A DNA stretch of 64,000 nt from Amaurobius ferox (Eukaryota > Arthropoda > Arachnida > Araneae > Amaurobiidae). The translations under genes were made by a program, and so were the position numbers. Location: NCBI GenBank assembly GCA_951213105.1, contig OX578139.1, positions 67,844,634-67,908,633 on the forward strand, given 5' to 3'. A model generated the notes under the pieces. It made no database searches. It was not told where the DNA came from and saw nothing but the letters and a program-made list of their open reading frames with translations. Positions 46,031-59,215 of the stretch are shown piece after piece; the first letter of the stretch is position 1, and the number at the start of each line of letters is the position of its first letter.

Positions 46031-46139
46031 TTATGACCGCCTGAAGCAGTAGTGCTCACTATTCTCTCTTTCTATGACGTGCATAGACACATCCATTTCT
46101 CCGGAGGGGTGTCCGGATACTTTTGGCTATATAGTGTAT

Positions 46140-47519
46140 ATATCGAAATTATAGTCACAATATTTCGAAAACGAATAGTTCGACAATTAAGAACTCGATC
46201 TGAAATCCAATTATAAATTCTTATACGGCTTTTAAAAGGTTGTACATTACTTATTATTGTTCACATCACTTTTAGCTTTTGAAATATAAGCATTGTAGTC
46301 ATTAAAAAAGAGAAAATATTCTATACCTTTATTTCAAAAGCTCGATCTGAAATCTGATTATCTGCTGTTGTATTATCGTAGGGCTTTTAAAAGGCTATGC
46401 ATTACTATTTATTGTTCATATCCCTTTCAGGTTTTGAAATATAAGCATAACAATAATTGAAAACGGAAAATTTTCAACATTCTTCAACTTGACAAGGCGA
46501 TTTCTAAAAGTTGTATCAGTTTTGTTAAAAAAAATATTTATCTAGAAATTAGACTTCCTACTGAATACTTCTATTTCTTATTATTTTACTTCTATTTCTT
46601 ATTATTTATGTCTATCTTTTATAGTTTAGAATATATATCTATCGAAAGTAAGCAAAGTGGGGTAAAAAACAGGCTGAAACAAGTTCAAAATATAATTTTT
46701 TGAAACCGTTTTCATATATTCATAAAATCTTACTCTATTTCTGATGAAACAGGTAAATATTTTGTACAGTTTTATCTATTTGATTCTGGGAAATAAGCGT
46801 ATAAACTTTATACATTTTTATAACGCTTTGATTTCGGCCAGAGATGCCACGGCGTAAAAGTTATTCATGTGAAAGAACTAATTGTAGATACCAGTGCTCA
46901 TCAATCGCTGTCGTGCTTTTCAAGACCTTTAGGTCAAGAATAGCCGATACCTAGAAATTAAACTGGCCATAAGTGTTTCCTATAGCCGATGCCTACATTG
47001 GCAGAAACAAAACTGGCCATAAGTGTTTCCTATAGCTGATACCTATATTGGCAGAAATAAAACTGGCCATATGTGTTTCCTAAGCACCTGCATATAAAAA
47101 TATGTAATAACTCTAAATAAGTTTTCTTGTAAATTGCGAAACAAACTTGACAGACTGGTGATTTATGGCCTGGGAGTTTCCACTTTCACAGCTGAAATGT
47201 CCCCCTTTCCAGTTTTTGTTTCATTATATTTTATTCTAATTAGATGCTTTAGCTAATTGCTTTTTAAAAGGTTTTAAGACATACTTATTCTATGCCATAC
47301 GGATGCGGCAATTTAAAAATGGGACGTTCCTGAAGTATCTTCTAAAGTTTAAGTGAAACAAGGCATTGATGATGGAGCAATCATATGGTGGCAAATGGTG
47401 TGTAAACTTTATTTTAGATTGAAAAATTAAGCATTTTTATTCTCTACCCAACTAGCACACTTCCGTTTTTAATTCGTTGAAAAATCGGAACCCAGTTTCG
47501 TTTTTATTTCGTTACATAT
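46140..47519. other. unannotated, with two small duplications
   Basis: A ~180-bp duplication is built on CTCGATCTGAAATC and GGCTTTTAAAAGG (about 46,190 and 46,340). A ~60-bp unit, ACTGGCCATAAGTGTTTCC with a following GATACCTA(C/T)ATTGGCAGAAA, is repeated about 2.5 times at 46,940-47,085. No gene. Confidence 0.5.
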
Positions 47520-47965
47520 TCAACGAAATAAAAACGAAAAGATGTCTCGGCGCTTCCACTATTTTGCAACCAATTTTTAAAACGTTACTTTTTCGTTTTT
47601 CACACATTACTTTTGCATGGAGATTTATATGATAACGATATGTATCGCAAAAGAAACGAAAATGTAACGGAGCGGACGGAAAAGAAACGAAAATATAACG
47701 AAAGTTAACGCAAATAGAGCGAATATGTAACGAAATATAGAAACGGAAATGTAACGAAACGGACGGAAAACAAACGAAAATGTATCGGAACGGACGCAAA
47801 ACAAACGAAAATATAACGAAATGGACGCAAAATAAACGAAAATATAACGAAATGGACGCAAAACAAACGAAAATGTATCGAAAGTTTACGCAAAAAAAAC
47901 GAGTATGTAACGAATGCTAACGAAAATAAAGCGAATATGTAACGAAATATAACTCAAAAGAAACG
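47520..47965. repeat. minisatellite of AACGAAAATRTAACG units
   Basis: An irregular array of ~14-30-bp units on the pattern AACGAAAATATAACG and GGACGCAAAACAAACG. It is CpG-rich compared with its surroundings. Read on the minus strand in all three frames it gives YIFVCFRPFR-like frames, which are artefacts. Confidence 0.85.
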
Positions 47966-48779
47966 ATTATGAATCGTAACATAGAGAATGCATTAAAAGG
48001 ATATATTTCCTTCAATCTTTTGTTTCAGTTTTTCCATGCTAGAATATGGGGGGGGGGGATTAAACCTCGGGCTATGTCAGTTTTGGGGATTTTTCGCTGC
48101 TATTATTTGCAAGGACAGATGTTGAGAAATTCGATAAAGTAACTAGATGTATTTCTAATATTTCTGAGCATAGCATTAATTTTACAAAAATTTTAGAAAC
48201 ACTTCTCTAATTATTTTATCAATGTTTTAATAAAGCACAAATTTTTCTCTTTTTAGAATTTATGCCTTGCAAAAAACAACAGGACATATCCTAAAAACTA
48301 AATGATATTTAGTACTGTATTCCATATGTTACCATGGAAAAACTGAAACCAACAGTTGAAAGGAAACTATCTTCTTAATGTTAACGTAACGAATAAGCAA
48401 ATATTTTTATGCAAAACAAACCATTTTAAATAACTTTTATGCTCTGTTAAATAGCATTTCAAATTCTAGAAGAAAAATCCACTAAAAATTACATGTTAAA
48501 TGTTATTTACGAAAGACATCTTGTGTTTTTTCGTTGGAAAATATTTACATATTCTATTACATGTTTGTTACTGAATTCTGCACATTATTTTTCAGTTTCG
48601 TTGATTTGCTTCCTGGTGATTTCAAACTTTACCTTGTAGGAGCATATGTTCCAAGTTTCAAATTAAAACATTATTCACATGCAATTTAATTAATATACTA
48701 GTGTTAACACTGTTGACTTTTTCATATAAAGAAAAATTAACATATCTTTTTTTACCAAATTTAAGATTTTAGAAGTGTA

Positions 48780-49960
48780 TATTGCATGCTTCTTTCGTAA
48801 AGCCAAACGCATTTTTGGAAAAACCGGAAGTGGCATCTTCAGAAATGGAAATGGAAATCTTTAGTGGACACTTAGTCCCTCTGCAATGCAATACTGAATC
48901 CACATTAGTCATCATCTAACCTCTATCTAATGCCAATCCTGGGAAATATATGTTTCAATAAAAGTTGTGAGCTGGGGGTGAAAAATTGGAAAAACAGGAA
49001 GTGACATCTTCAGATATGGAAATGAAAACCCTTAGTGAAAACATAACCCCCTCTCCACAATGTAATACTGAATCCATATCAGTCATTATCTACTCTCTAT
49101 CTATAGCTATTCCTGAGAAATAAATGCTTCAATAAAAGTTTTGAGCTGGGAGTGAAAAAATATGAAGGCAGAAATATTTAGTGAGCCCCTACCTTCTTCT
49201 GATGCAATTGTTGAATTCATATTACCTCTAACCTATATCTAACCAATGTCTAATCTGTATTTAATACTCTAACCTACATCTAAATCCTCTAACCTATGTA
49301 TACAGTCCATCTCGAGATACAGATGTTTCAAGAATAATTTTTAACTGGAAGTGGGAAAGGAACCGGGAGTGTAAATCCTTAGTAAACCTCCAATCTTTTC
49401 CGGAATTTGATGTTCAATTCATATCAGTTATCATCCAAACTATATCTGTAACATATCAGGAGAAAAAGATATTTCAAGGAAAAGGAAACTTTTTGAATCG
49501 GAAGTGATATCTCCAGAAACGGAAGTGAAAACCCTTCGTGATTCCCTTGACTCGCTTTGAAAGTTTATGTAGAATCTCTATCTGTCGTTATCGAAGCTGA
49601 GCTCTATCTGTAGACAATTTTGAACAATAGATGTTTAAAGTAAAAATTTTGAAGCGGAAGTATAAGGAACCAGGAAGAAATTTTTTTAGTAAACTAACCT
49701 ACTTCCTCTATAAATCGATGCTGAAGCCATATTTGTCATCTAAGTTCTGAGTAATCTTAAAATAAGTATTTTAAATAAAATGAACAATTTTGAACCGGAA
49801 GCGGATAAAGAACTGGAATTATAATTTCAGGTGAATTCCCAATTCTCTTCCTGAATATGATTTTGAATACAAATCAGTCAGCAAGTGTGTTCCATCTATA
49901 TAGATCTTGAGAAAAATATATTTCAAGGCAAATTCTTTCGCAGAAACAATTGTATGGCAA
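48780..49960. repeat. degenerate tandem array, unit about 150-175 bp
   Basis: The anchor GGAAGTG(G/A)(C/T)ATCT(T/C)CAGA, followed by AAAACCCTTAGTGA-like and AATACTGAATCCATATCAG-like blocks, recurs at about 48,828, 49,001, 49,150, 49,363, 49,499, 49,655 and 49,795. About seven increasingly diverged units. No gene. Confidence 0.75.
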
Positions 49961-51054
49961 AAGTTTTACCACCAATTAGATGTTTGACTTTGCCGTAATT
50001 ATATAAATATAGAAATTCTTTGTGTGTCGCAGGTGAATAGCAAGAAGGAATATTTTCCTATAGTGTAAGTGATCTATTTCCAATAGTAATATATTTCCAA
50101 TAATAAAGTGATATATTTCCAATCCCGAGTGATAAAAATAATAAAAAATATTTAATCATTTATAAGCTGAACAGAAAGGAAGAGCATTTTATAGTCATAA
50201 TGCTTGTTTGTTATACATGTCAGATGTATCTTTTAACTTTCTGCGATGATGAATTTAAGTTGTTATTTTTTACTCAACTAACATGGAAGAGTAGAATTTA
50301 TGTTATTTAGTTTTATCAAAAAATTCGATTCGTGTGTATTAAGTAAATGCACGTGAGCCATATTTTGCTCGAACACCGCCATTGCAGATCATAAGCATAA
50401 CATCTTCAACTAATGAATACAAAGATCGATAATTCGATTCTTTATTTAGATATAATCAAAATTTAGAATGTTTATTGATATGAGAATATTTTCCTCCGCT
50501 GAATATAATACGTGCTTTTTGAAATTTAAATAGATAGCTTGATTGGTTAAGAGTTTGTGTAATTAAGATTCCCGCTTCCTAATTTAGAATGTGAAGTTTT
50601 CCGAATTCTTGATAGATGAAGAGAAAACTTTAATTTATAGCAAGAAAGTTATTGCACTTGACTCCAAAGTTATGCCGCGAAACATTTTTAATTGCTTTTC
50701 ACTTTTCATATCATCTCATTTTAACCATACTTTCCTTCTAATTTATCTGACCCGGAGTGTTTTAATTGGTAATAATTATAATTCGCCTTTGTTTGAAAGA
50801 AGCTCTTGAAATTCGAATACTAATGGAATAATTTTATAATTGCGTGTTAAGTGGCTGATTATTGAAGAACTGGGAAATTTTAATAAAGACTTGTTATCAA
50901 AACTTATAAAGGGAAAACATTCTTTCTTCAGTTCAAAATTTTAATACATTGCAGCACTATTGCCAACACTTTATGATCATCATGGCTAGAATGGTCAGAT
51001 TTCATAGATGCCCACTGTAATAGCTGCAAATTTCAAAATTTATGGCTGCATCTA
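49961..51054. other. AT-rich sequence, no gene seen
   Basis: No supported feature. The 72-codon frame at 50,591-50,809 has no recognisable motif. Confidence 0.4.
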
Positions 51055-51255
51055 ACAACTTTTGGACGCTAAACGTTCAAAAATATAGATGGATCTATCC
51101 ATAAAATGACCATGGCTATATTTAGCTACCTTTGGATGCTATACGTTCTAAAATGTAGCAGGATCTATATCTAAAATGATCGTGGCTAGATTTGGCTACT
51201 TTTGGATATTAAACGTTCCAAAATGTAGCCAGATCTAGACATAAAATTACCAAAT
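51055..51255. repeat. three-copy ~69-bp tandem repeat
   Basis: ACTTTTGGACGCTAAACGTTC and two close variants start units at about 51,059, 51,127 and 51,198. Each unit ends in TAAAAT(G/T)A(C/T)C(A/G). Confidence 0.85.
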
Positions 51256-51359
51256 TGGCAGAATTGCATCGTAGTTAATGTATTTAACTGCGAGATATAT
51301 ATAGAGAACTTTCAATATATACAGAAAACTTTTATTTAACTACTTAATTACAAGATATA

Positions 51360-51965
51360 TAGAAAATTTGGTGTGGGCAGCACATGACTTTTCTTACATA
51401 ATGCGACGGCATTACCTTTTTCAATGCGAAATAATGACGGATAAGATAAATGGTATAATGTTTTAAACGTTGAAAAGTAGACTGGTATTGGGCTCTATGA
51501 TATCATCTAAAACTACTTTAATGCACCAAATTAACTTATATTTCGCACAGATGTAGCTTGACAACAGGAAATATTGTTAAAATCTGCCAACCAATATGCT
51601 TCATTATACATATTATATTAAAATAAGTTAATTATCATTAATTCATCAATTTGGCGTTATTTTCCTAACTTTAGCGTCATTTCTTCCAGTTTGGTGACAG
51701 TTTCGTCTATTTAGCACTGCATTAAAAATTCGCCAAATAGGCGATATTTCACCAAATTAGTTGCCAAATATGTCCCCAAGTGTTACATATTTCATGATAC
51801 TACTATTTTGAAAAACGTGACATATTTTGAGAACAGTTTAGGTTAGCATTCCAAAGTTTGTTTCATTCGTTTTAGAATAATAAATTATGTATAAAATGAT
51901 TATATATGTAAATTTATTAAGTGCGTATGGTTCCCAAAAAATCCCGAAAGTCTCAATGATTTTTA
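51360..51965 (+). repeat. CAGCACATG-family repeat, copy 9, partial
   Basis: Head GGTGTGGGCAGCACATGACT at 51,370. Modules ATTTGGCGTTATTTTCC and CGCCAAATAGGCGATATTTC at about 51,650-51,760. The right part and the palindrome are missing. Confidence 0.65.
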
Positions 51966-52109
51966 TTGTTTAAAAAAAAAATTCATAATTTTCTGATTTC
52001 AATGACACCAATACGTTAAATGGAACCGATTATATTGCAATGTTGAAAATTGCACTACTGAAGTTGTCACCAGCCATGTTAAAATTTAATGCCTTTTTTC
52101 TCAAAGACG

Positions 52110-52174
52110 TGATTTTCGCCATTTTTAACACTTTACAATATAGTTGAAAAGTGTTTATGACATTGTTAATTCTA

Positions 52175-52212
<38 letters not shown>

Positions 52213-52615
52213 CGTTAGCAAGATAACTGCCGTAAAAATGACTTTATGAAAATGAAATCTTAATATTTTGTTCAGACTGTCTATGGGACCTATGGGAATA
52301 TAAATGAATAATTTCACCCAATTAATTTTGGATTGAACCCGGGTTGAAAAAATGAAATACATTGATCCCTGAGGGACCAAATTTTTCAAACATTTTTTAA
52401 GCGAATTTAAAATTCACAAATTGCTTCGAAAGTTTTAGGAAATATTCAAATTATCCCATAAAATATATAAAGAAAATTGCAGCAAAATATATTCAGTAGT
52501 TTTTTAAATAAAAATTAAAAAAATAAGTATGGCATCCATCTTGTGTCAAAATCATGATTTTTAAAGTTCTTTTTAATTCATATTTAGTGTTGCATCCGTC
52601 CTAAAACTCCTTTAT
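52110..52615 (-). repeat. AACACTTT-family repeat, reversed copy
   Basis: Starts AACACTTTACAATATAGTTG with GAAAAGTGTT, the terminal palindrome, then a CTGT run (52,176-52,209), CCGTAAAAATGACTTTATG and TTGGATTGAACCCGGGTTG. It ends near TTAGTGTTGCATCCGTCC. The 119-codon minus frame is a by-product of the repeat. Confidence 0.8.
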
Positions 52616-55132
52616 ATTTCCTTAAAGTCTGTGCATCTACATACTGAAACAACGCAATTACAATATATTTGAGTTTAAATGGTCATCCAACTTTGATTAT
52701 TTCTACAACGAAGCCTAATTTTCACTTATGGAGATTGTAAACACATCAAGCTGTAAGATGAGTTGTATAAGTATTGCTGAATATCTTTAACGTAAAATTA
52801 TTTAGCTCATGGAGTCTGCAATATAGATGATATGAATGAAACATTCATTGATTTTACACAGAGAAGCAGACGATTTTTTCGATGAAGTTTTAAGCATTGA
52901 GTTAAATTATTTGTACCTCCACGATTTTAAATAAAATATATTATTATAGTATTGTGATGAATGGAAGAAAAGTTTATTAATGAAATGCTGCTTTTATAGA
53001 GAGAGCCAGGTGATTTATATTTCGATGACGTCATTTAAAAAAAGTTCATTTGTTTTCGATGAAGTTTTCCAATATAACAAATTATTGTAGTATTATGATA
53101 ATTTTAAAAAATATTACCGAGGAATGTATCGCATTTTAGAGATGTTTAAACCAGGCAATTTATATTTCAATGCCGTTATTTGAATGAAGTTCATTTTTTT
53201 CGATGAAGTTTGAAGTTTTCAAATATAATAAATTAATGTAGTATTGTGTTAATTTTAAAAATATTACCGAAGTATGCATCGCATTTTAGAGATGTTTATA
53301 TAAAATTGCACTGAAGTTGGAAAGTGTTTCATAATCAATGCTTTATGCATGCTTGATCTTTTTTGTTTGTTTTTATTTTAATACCGATGTTATTAGTATT
53401 TATATATAATTCTATTTTATTCTTTTAATAATATAATTGGTGTTTATGTCATTTTGTAATCATTTGCAATTTTAGAGAAGTTTAATCAAATATTATTTAA
53501 ATTCTATTGATAAAGTAGCTCATGCAGCTTTCAGAAACAAATTGTTTTCTCCAGTTTTTGCAATATTCTCCTTAATCCTGCATTTTTTCACCAGAAATTT
53601 TTTAATACTTCTCTAATATATTATTTTTAATAATTTTAAATTAATACACAGCTTTCTGGAAATTCAGCACGCGATGCAAATTCTCAAATAGAGAACGCAT
53701 CCATGGATTTTATAGGGTGAAGCTTATTGTTGTCGTCGTTGAGGATATGCAAATACCAAATGATGTGTCCAATAGCGATTAATTTTTCTTAAATTTGCCA
53801 TATAAGATCAGTCTTGCATTGATTATGAAACACTTTCCAACTGCAACGCAATTTTATTTAAGCATCTCTAAAATGCGATACATTCAGCGGTACTATTTTT
53901 AAAATTATCACAATACTACAATAATATATTATATTTGGAAACTTCATAGAAAAAAAAATGAATTTTATTCAAATGACGTTATAGAAATATAACACGCCTG
54001 GATCAGTAGAAAAGAGCAGTGAAATTTTTATTCATAAACTTTTATTCTATTCCTTTCATTCATCACAATACTACAGTAATTTATTTTACTTAAAAACTTA
54101 AAACCATGGAGGTAAAAGTAATTTAACTCTGTGCTTAAAACTTCACCGAAAAAGTCTGCAACAAAAACGTCTGTTCTCTATGTAAAATCAATGAATGTTT
54201 CATTCATGTCACTATATTGCAGACTTCAGCGCTAAATAATTTTGCGTTAAAGAAATTCAGCAATTCTTAAGCAACTCATCTTACAGCTTGATGTGTTTAC
54301 ATTCTCCATAAGTGAAAATTAGGCTTCGTTGTAGAAATAATCAAAGTTGGATGATCATTTAAACATAAATATATTGTAATTGTATTGTTTCAGAAGATTG
54401 ATGCACAGAAATTAAGAAAAAAAAACGATTTTAGGACGGACATAATACTAAATATAAATTAAAAATAACTTTAAAAATTACGATTTTGAGATAATATGGA
54501 TGCCATGTTTTATTTTGAAGTGGGTCACCTGATCTTTTCATATAATGGTCACGTGATTTCTTCATATAATGAGTGTAATTATTATTTTAATTTTTATTTG
54601 AAAAACTACTGAATTATAATTTTTTGAATTTTTTTATGTATTTTATGGGATGATTTGAATATTTCTTAAAACTTTCGAAACAATTTGTGAATTTTAAATC
54701 CTTTTCATTCATAAATAATTTCCCATTCATGTCATTCGTCACAATACTATAATAATTTATTTTATTTAAAAATTAAGACCATGCAGCTACATGTAATTAA
54801 ACTCTATGCGTAAAACTTTATCGAAAAAAAAAATCGTCCTTCTCTTTGTAAAATCAATGAATATTTCATTCATATCAGCTATGCAGACTCCATGGGCTAA
54901 ATAATTTTGTGATAAAAAAATACAGCAATTCTAATACAACTCGTTCTACATATTTTGCTGTTTACATTTTACATAAATGAAAAATGGGCTTCGTTGTGGA
55001 AATAATCAAATTTGGATGATCATTTAAACTCAAATATATTGTAATTGCGTTGTTTCAGTATGTAGATGCACAGAATTTAAGTAAAAAATAAAGTGGTTTT
55101 AGGACGGATAAAACACTCAATATGAATTAAAA
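52616..55132. repeat. overlapping AACACTTT-family 5' segments
   Basis: Blocks TTGATTATGAAACACTTTCC, GATACATTCAGCGG, TACTACAATAATTTATTT, ATGAATGTTTCATTCAT and GTGTTTACATT recur in both orientations at about 52,640-53,345 (reversed), 53,820-54,420 and 54,690-55,100. Between them, about 53,345-53,810, nothing is recognised. No coding frame. Confidence 0.6.
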
Positions 55133-55640
55133 AGAACTTAAAAAATCACGATTTTGAGACAAGATGGATGCAATATATCATTTGGAAGTGGGTCATGTGA
55201 TGTTTTCATATCATGGTCATGTGATCGCTTCATATAAGAGGTGTAATTATTATTTTAATTTTTATTTAAAAAACTACTGAATATATTTCCCTGAATTTTT
55301 TTTATATATTTTATGGAACAATTTAAATATTACCTAAAAATTTCCGAAGCAATTTGTGAATTTTAAATCCGCCTAAAAAATGTTTGAAAAATGAGGTCCT
55401 ATAGGGCTCAATGTATTTCATTTTTTCAACCCGGTTTCAATCCAAAACTAATTGGGTGATATTATTCATTTATATTCCCATAAGTCCTACAGACCGTCTA
55501 AACAACATACTAAAAATTTCATTTTGATAAAGTCATTTTTACGGCAGTTATCGTGCTAATGGGCAAACAGACAGACAGACAGACAGAATGAACAAAGTCA
55601 TAAACACTTTTCAACTATGTTGTAAAGTGTTATTAGAAAC
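55133..55640 (+). repeat. AACACTTT-family repeat, 3' part
   Basis: ATCACGATTTTGAGACAAG, then AATTTGTGAATTTTAAATCCG, CAATCCAAAACTAATTGGGTG, a CAGA run (about 55,568-55,588) and the terminal palindrome CACTTTTCAACTATGTTG with TAAAGTGTTA. Confidence 0.78.
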
Positions 55641-55884
55641 ACGGTAATGTCTAGAAGTGGTAAAATATTCATTCAATTTAATAAAGTAAATGATTTTCTT
55701 ACATCATAACTTAATTTTCTCTCTTCATATATAACTTGCTCAAAAGTTTTATTGAATGGAGGAAGCACGAGAGCGTGCGCATTCTCTCTCAACATTCATC
55801 AATGGCTCGTCAGCCCACTATGAACCTTGGCCTTCCCACAAATTACTTCCAAGACGTCCGCTTTAGAGCAATGCGTTTCGATTT

Positions 55885-55972
55885 TTTAACACTTTACAAC
55901 AAAGTTGAAAAGTGTTTATGACTTTGTTAACACTTTACAACAAAGTTGAAAAGTGTTTATGACTTTGTTCAT

Positions 55973-56023
<51 letters not shown>

Positions 56024-56335
56024 GCCCGTTAGCACGATAACTGCCGTAAAAATGACTTTATCAAAATGAAATTTTAGTATGTTGTTCAGACGGTCTGTAG
56101 GACCTATGGGAATATAAATAAATAATATCACCCAATTAGTTTTTTATTGAACCCGGGTTGAAAAAATCAAATACATTGAACCCTATGGGACCTAATTTTT
56201 CAAACATTTTTTAAGTAAATTTAAAATTCACGAATTGCTTCGAAATTTTTAGGAAATATTCACATTATTCCATAGAATATATATAAAAAAATTCAGTATA
56301 ATATGCTAAGTAGTTTTTTAATTAAAAATTATTTT
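55885..56335 (-). repeat. AACACTTT-family repeat with duplicated terminal palindrome
   Basis: The end unit AACACTTTACAACAAAGTTG, plus AAAAGTGTTTATGACTTTGTT, occurs twice in tandem (about 55,887-55,928 and 55,929-55,969). Then come a CTGT run (55,974-56,022) and the usual body to about 56,335, reversed relative to the preceding copy. Confidence 0.82.
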
Positions 56336-56729
56336 AATATAGGAAAAAAACAAATTCAAATAAATTCTGACTTTGGGATAACTTCCAGAAAGAAAAGAGA
56401 GATATATTATATAATAAATATCTTCCCATTTGTTTAAACGTTTTGCATATGGGAGGGGCTTCACATTTAAAAATAAATTTGGTAGATAACAATTTTTCAT
56501 TTTTTTTTTAAATTTTATATAACTCTTCATGATAAATTTATTTGATGGCATTTTTAATGCACTTTCCTACGTCCTAGACAGTTAAAATTTGGTACACAGC
56601 TTAAATTTGTTGAACATTTTATTCGACAAAAATTTTATGGATCTTTAAATATAGATCATATATTTTTTTCGAAATGGCCTGAAAATAATCCCCGTTCACT
56701 TCTATAAATCATTGTTGTAATATTGTTAA
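56336..56729. other. AT-rich sequence, no gene seen
   Basis: No supported feature. Confidence 0.4.
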
Positions 56730-57565
56730 AAATTCTGATGTGGACAGCACATGTCTTTCCCTGCAGACTCATATTCGTTCTCTTTATTCAATAATAATTT
56801 GAGTTTATCTGCACAAAATAACAACCATAAGTATTTTAAATGACATTGAATTTACACGTTAAACTTAGATTTGGTTCTTATTTGATAGCTGGACTTATTG
56901 TCAAAGGTGGCGTAGCGAAAACGCGAAAAAACTAGAATATCTCAACGGCTAGTCCTAGAGTAATGGGGTTAGTCTTATTATTTTTTTTGTCAAAAATCAC
57001 GTACAAAATAGGAATTTAATTGATATAATTGAGCACACGTAGTCTTTTATTTTTATATATAACGATTTTTGCGGGCCATTTCGCAAAAATAGCCCGTTCC
57101 TTTTTCCCGAATCCTACTAGAATGACCTACAAATGATTTATATACAAAATTTTGTTAAATTTGGTATATAAATCACTTGTAGGTTATTGAAATATTATAC
57201 ACCAAATTTTGTTAAATTTGTTCCATTAGTTTTTAGCTAGAGTGTATAAAGGGAATTTCTGCCGGCCATTTCGCAAAGAAGGCAGATTCTTTTATTACGA
57301 ATCCTACTATAATCTAATGAACATCAGGATTTCCCTCAAAAAACATACCTTCCAAATTGTATGAAATTCGGTCCATTAGTTTTTCAATTAGAGTGGATGT
57401 AATATCCACACAGACACACAGAAACATACACACATACACCCTTACACACACAGACGTCTTCCTAAAAATAGATTTTTCGTGTTCTAGAAGTCCCAAAACG
57501 TGTAGATCCTTTGAAAATTCGTGTTCCGATCTTCGGCACGATTCCAATACTTTGAGTACATACAC
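56730..57565 (+). repeat. CAGCACATG-family repeat, copy 10 (GCGGGCCAT subtype)
   Basis: Head GATGTGGACAGCACATGTC at 56,737. GCGGGCCATTTCGCAAAAA at 57,071 and a related block at 57,264. A CA/CAGA-rich stretch lies at about 57,405-57,453. The tail, GTTCCGATCTTCGGCACGAT, is followed by a disrupted palindrome. It matches copy 1 and copy 8. Confidence 0.72.
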
Positions 57566-57599
57566 ATACACACATATATTATCTGTGTATTATCTGTGT

Positions 57600-58015
57600 A
57601 TCTAAATTCCATGACTATGCAATTACAATAGTTGTGATTTTAAATGATCCCTAAACTTTTATTATTTCTTCAACGAAGCCTAATTTTAACATACGCGGAA
57701 ATATCTCAAGCGATTGTAAGATGAATTACATAAGAATGGCTGAATTTTTTTCATACAAAATTATTTAGCTCTGGAGTCTGGAATACAAGTTATATGAATG
57801 AAATATTCATTGATTTTGCATAAAGAATCAGATGATTTATATTTCGATACAGTTTTAAATATTTAAGTATAATAAATTACTGTAGTACTGTGATAATGTA
57901 AAAGATATCACCACTGAATGTATCACATTTTAGAAATTTTTAAATGAAATTACATTTCAGTTGGAAAGTGTTTCATAATCAATGCTTATGCATGATTAAT
58001 CTTTCTTGTTTTTAT
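57600..58015 (-). repeat. AACACTTT-family 5' segment, reversed
   Basis: TTCAACGAAGCCTAATTTTAAC, ATGAATGAAATATTCATTGA, AGTACTGTGATAATG and GGAAAGTGTTTCATAATCAA in the same order as 52,660-53,345. Confidence 0.6.
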
Positions 58016-58059
58016 ATTTAACACCTCTAAGTTTTTCTAAACACAATCTATACGACTTT

Positions 58060-59215
58060 ACTCTATCCCATTTGGAAATTCTTTCATCTGGTACAGTTTT
58101 AAAGGAATTTTTTTTCATCTCATCTTCATGATTATTTTGTGAAAAATTATGCAGTTTGTTAAACTAAATGCCGTAATTTTGTTGCACAGATCGACTTTAC
58201 GTCTTGGCGATATATCTAAACACACATTTTTAAATTTTGATATCTCTTTGAACGTGCAATTTTCAATTCCAAACGTGTACCGACAATGTATTCATACATA
58301 TTCTTGGTGGTTAAAAAATCTACATTAAAATATAGATTGCAATCAGAGTAGCTCTTGTGTACAAAAAAGCAGTTGGTGATATGTTGATTGAATCCAGATC
58401 AATTCTAGAACGCTAAGCATTAGCAAAAAATGATTTCTTGTTAAATAGTTTTCTTTTCCTTATCTTATAGAATAGCAGAATTGCTTCATCGTGCATTGCA
58501 GTTGATCTACTTCATCGTGCATTATAGCTGAGTGTATAACTTCTGTACAACGACACTATAAATAAAAACGCATTAAATGCATCCCTACTCGCAACATAAA
58601 CGGTTGGGAATTCTCTGTCTTTCACATTTGAATATCTTTGAATTTTTCTATCATCTGGTGCAGTCTTAAAATGATGTTTTTTTCATCTCACCTTCATGAT
58701 TATTTTGTGAAAAATTATACAGTTTGTAAAACTAAATGCCATAACTTTGTTGCATAGATCAACTTTACTTCTTGGCAATATATCTAAACACAAATAATCA
58801 TATTTTGATTTCTCTTTGAAGGTACAATTTTCAATCCCGAATGTGTATCTACAATGCATTCATACACATTCTTGGTGGTTAAATATCTACATTAAATTAT
58901 AGATTGCAATCAGAATAGATCCTGTGTACACAAAACATCAGTTAGTGCTATGTTAATTGAATCCAGCTGAATCGGAGTTCGTTAAGCATTGGCAGAAAAT
59001 GCTTTCTTGCTAAATTATTGTCTTTTCTTTAGCTTATAGAATAGCTGAATTTCTTCTTCGAACATAGCAGCTGAACTACTCCATCGTGCATTACAGCTGA
59101 GTGACAGTTTGCTTGAAATAACTTAGGCTAAAACTGCTTCTGTGCAACGACAATATGAATAGAAACGCATAAATGCATCACTACTCGCAACATAAACATT
59201 TGGGAATCTTTTGTT
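58060..59215. repeat. tandem duplication of ~570 bp
   Basis: The segment starting near TCATCTGGTACAGTTTTAAA (58,085) is repeated at 58,649 (TCATCTGGTGCAGTCTTAAA). Shared blocks include GTGAAAAATTATGCAGTTTG, GGCGATATATCTAAACACA, CATTCTTGGTGGTTAAA and ACTCGCAACATAAAC. Divergence is moderate and there is no coding frame. Confidence 0.8.

Larger units (their letters stand above)
44831..46136 (-). mobile_element. Tc1-like transposon, inactive
   Basis: Ends CACTATATGGTGAAAAGTAT (44,831) and, inverted, CACTATATAGCCAAAAGTAT (46,136) form imperfect ~29-bp terminal inverted repeats. Both sides are flanked by TA, the Tc1/mariner target. The interior holds a degraded transposase on the minus strand. The element is interrupted by a 73-bp SINE piece at 45,108-45,180. 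It moved by DNA cut-and-paste in the past and cannot encode its own enzyme now. Confidence 0.92.

Noticed and set aside
47512..47893. YIFVCFRPFR-like repetitive frames in all three minus phases
   Set aside because: The minisatellite unit avoids stops in all three phases; not a gene.
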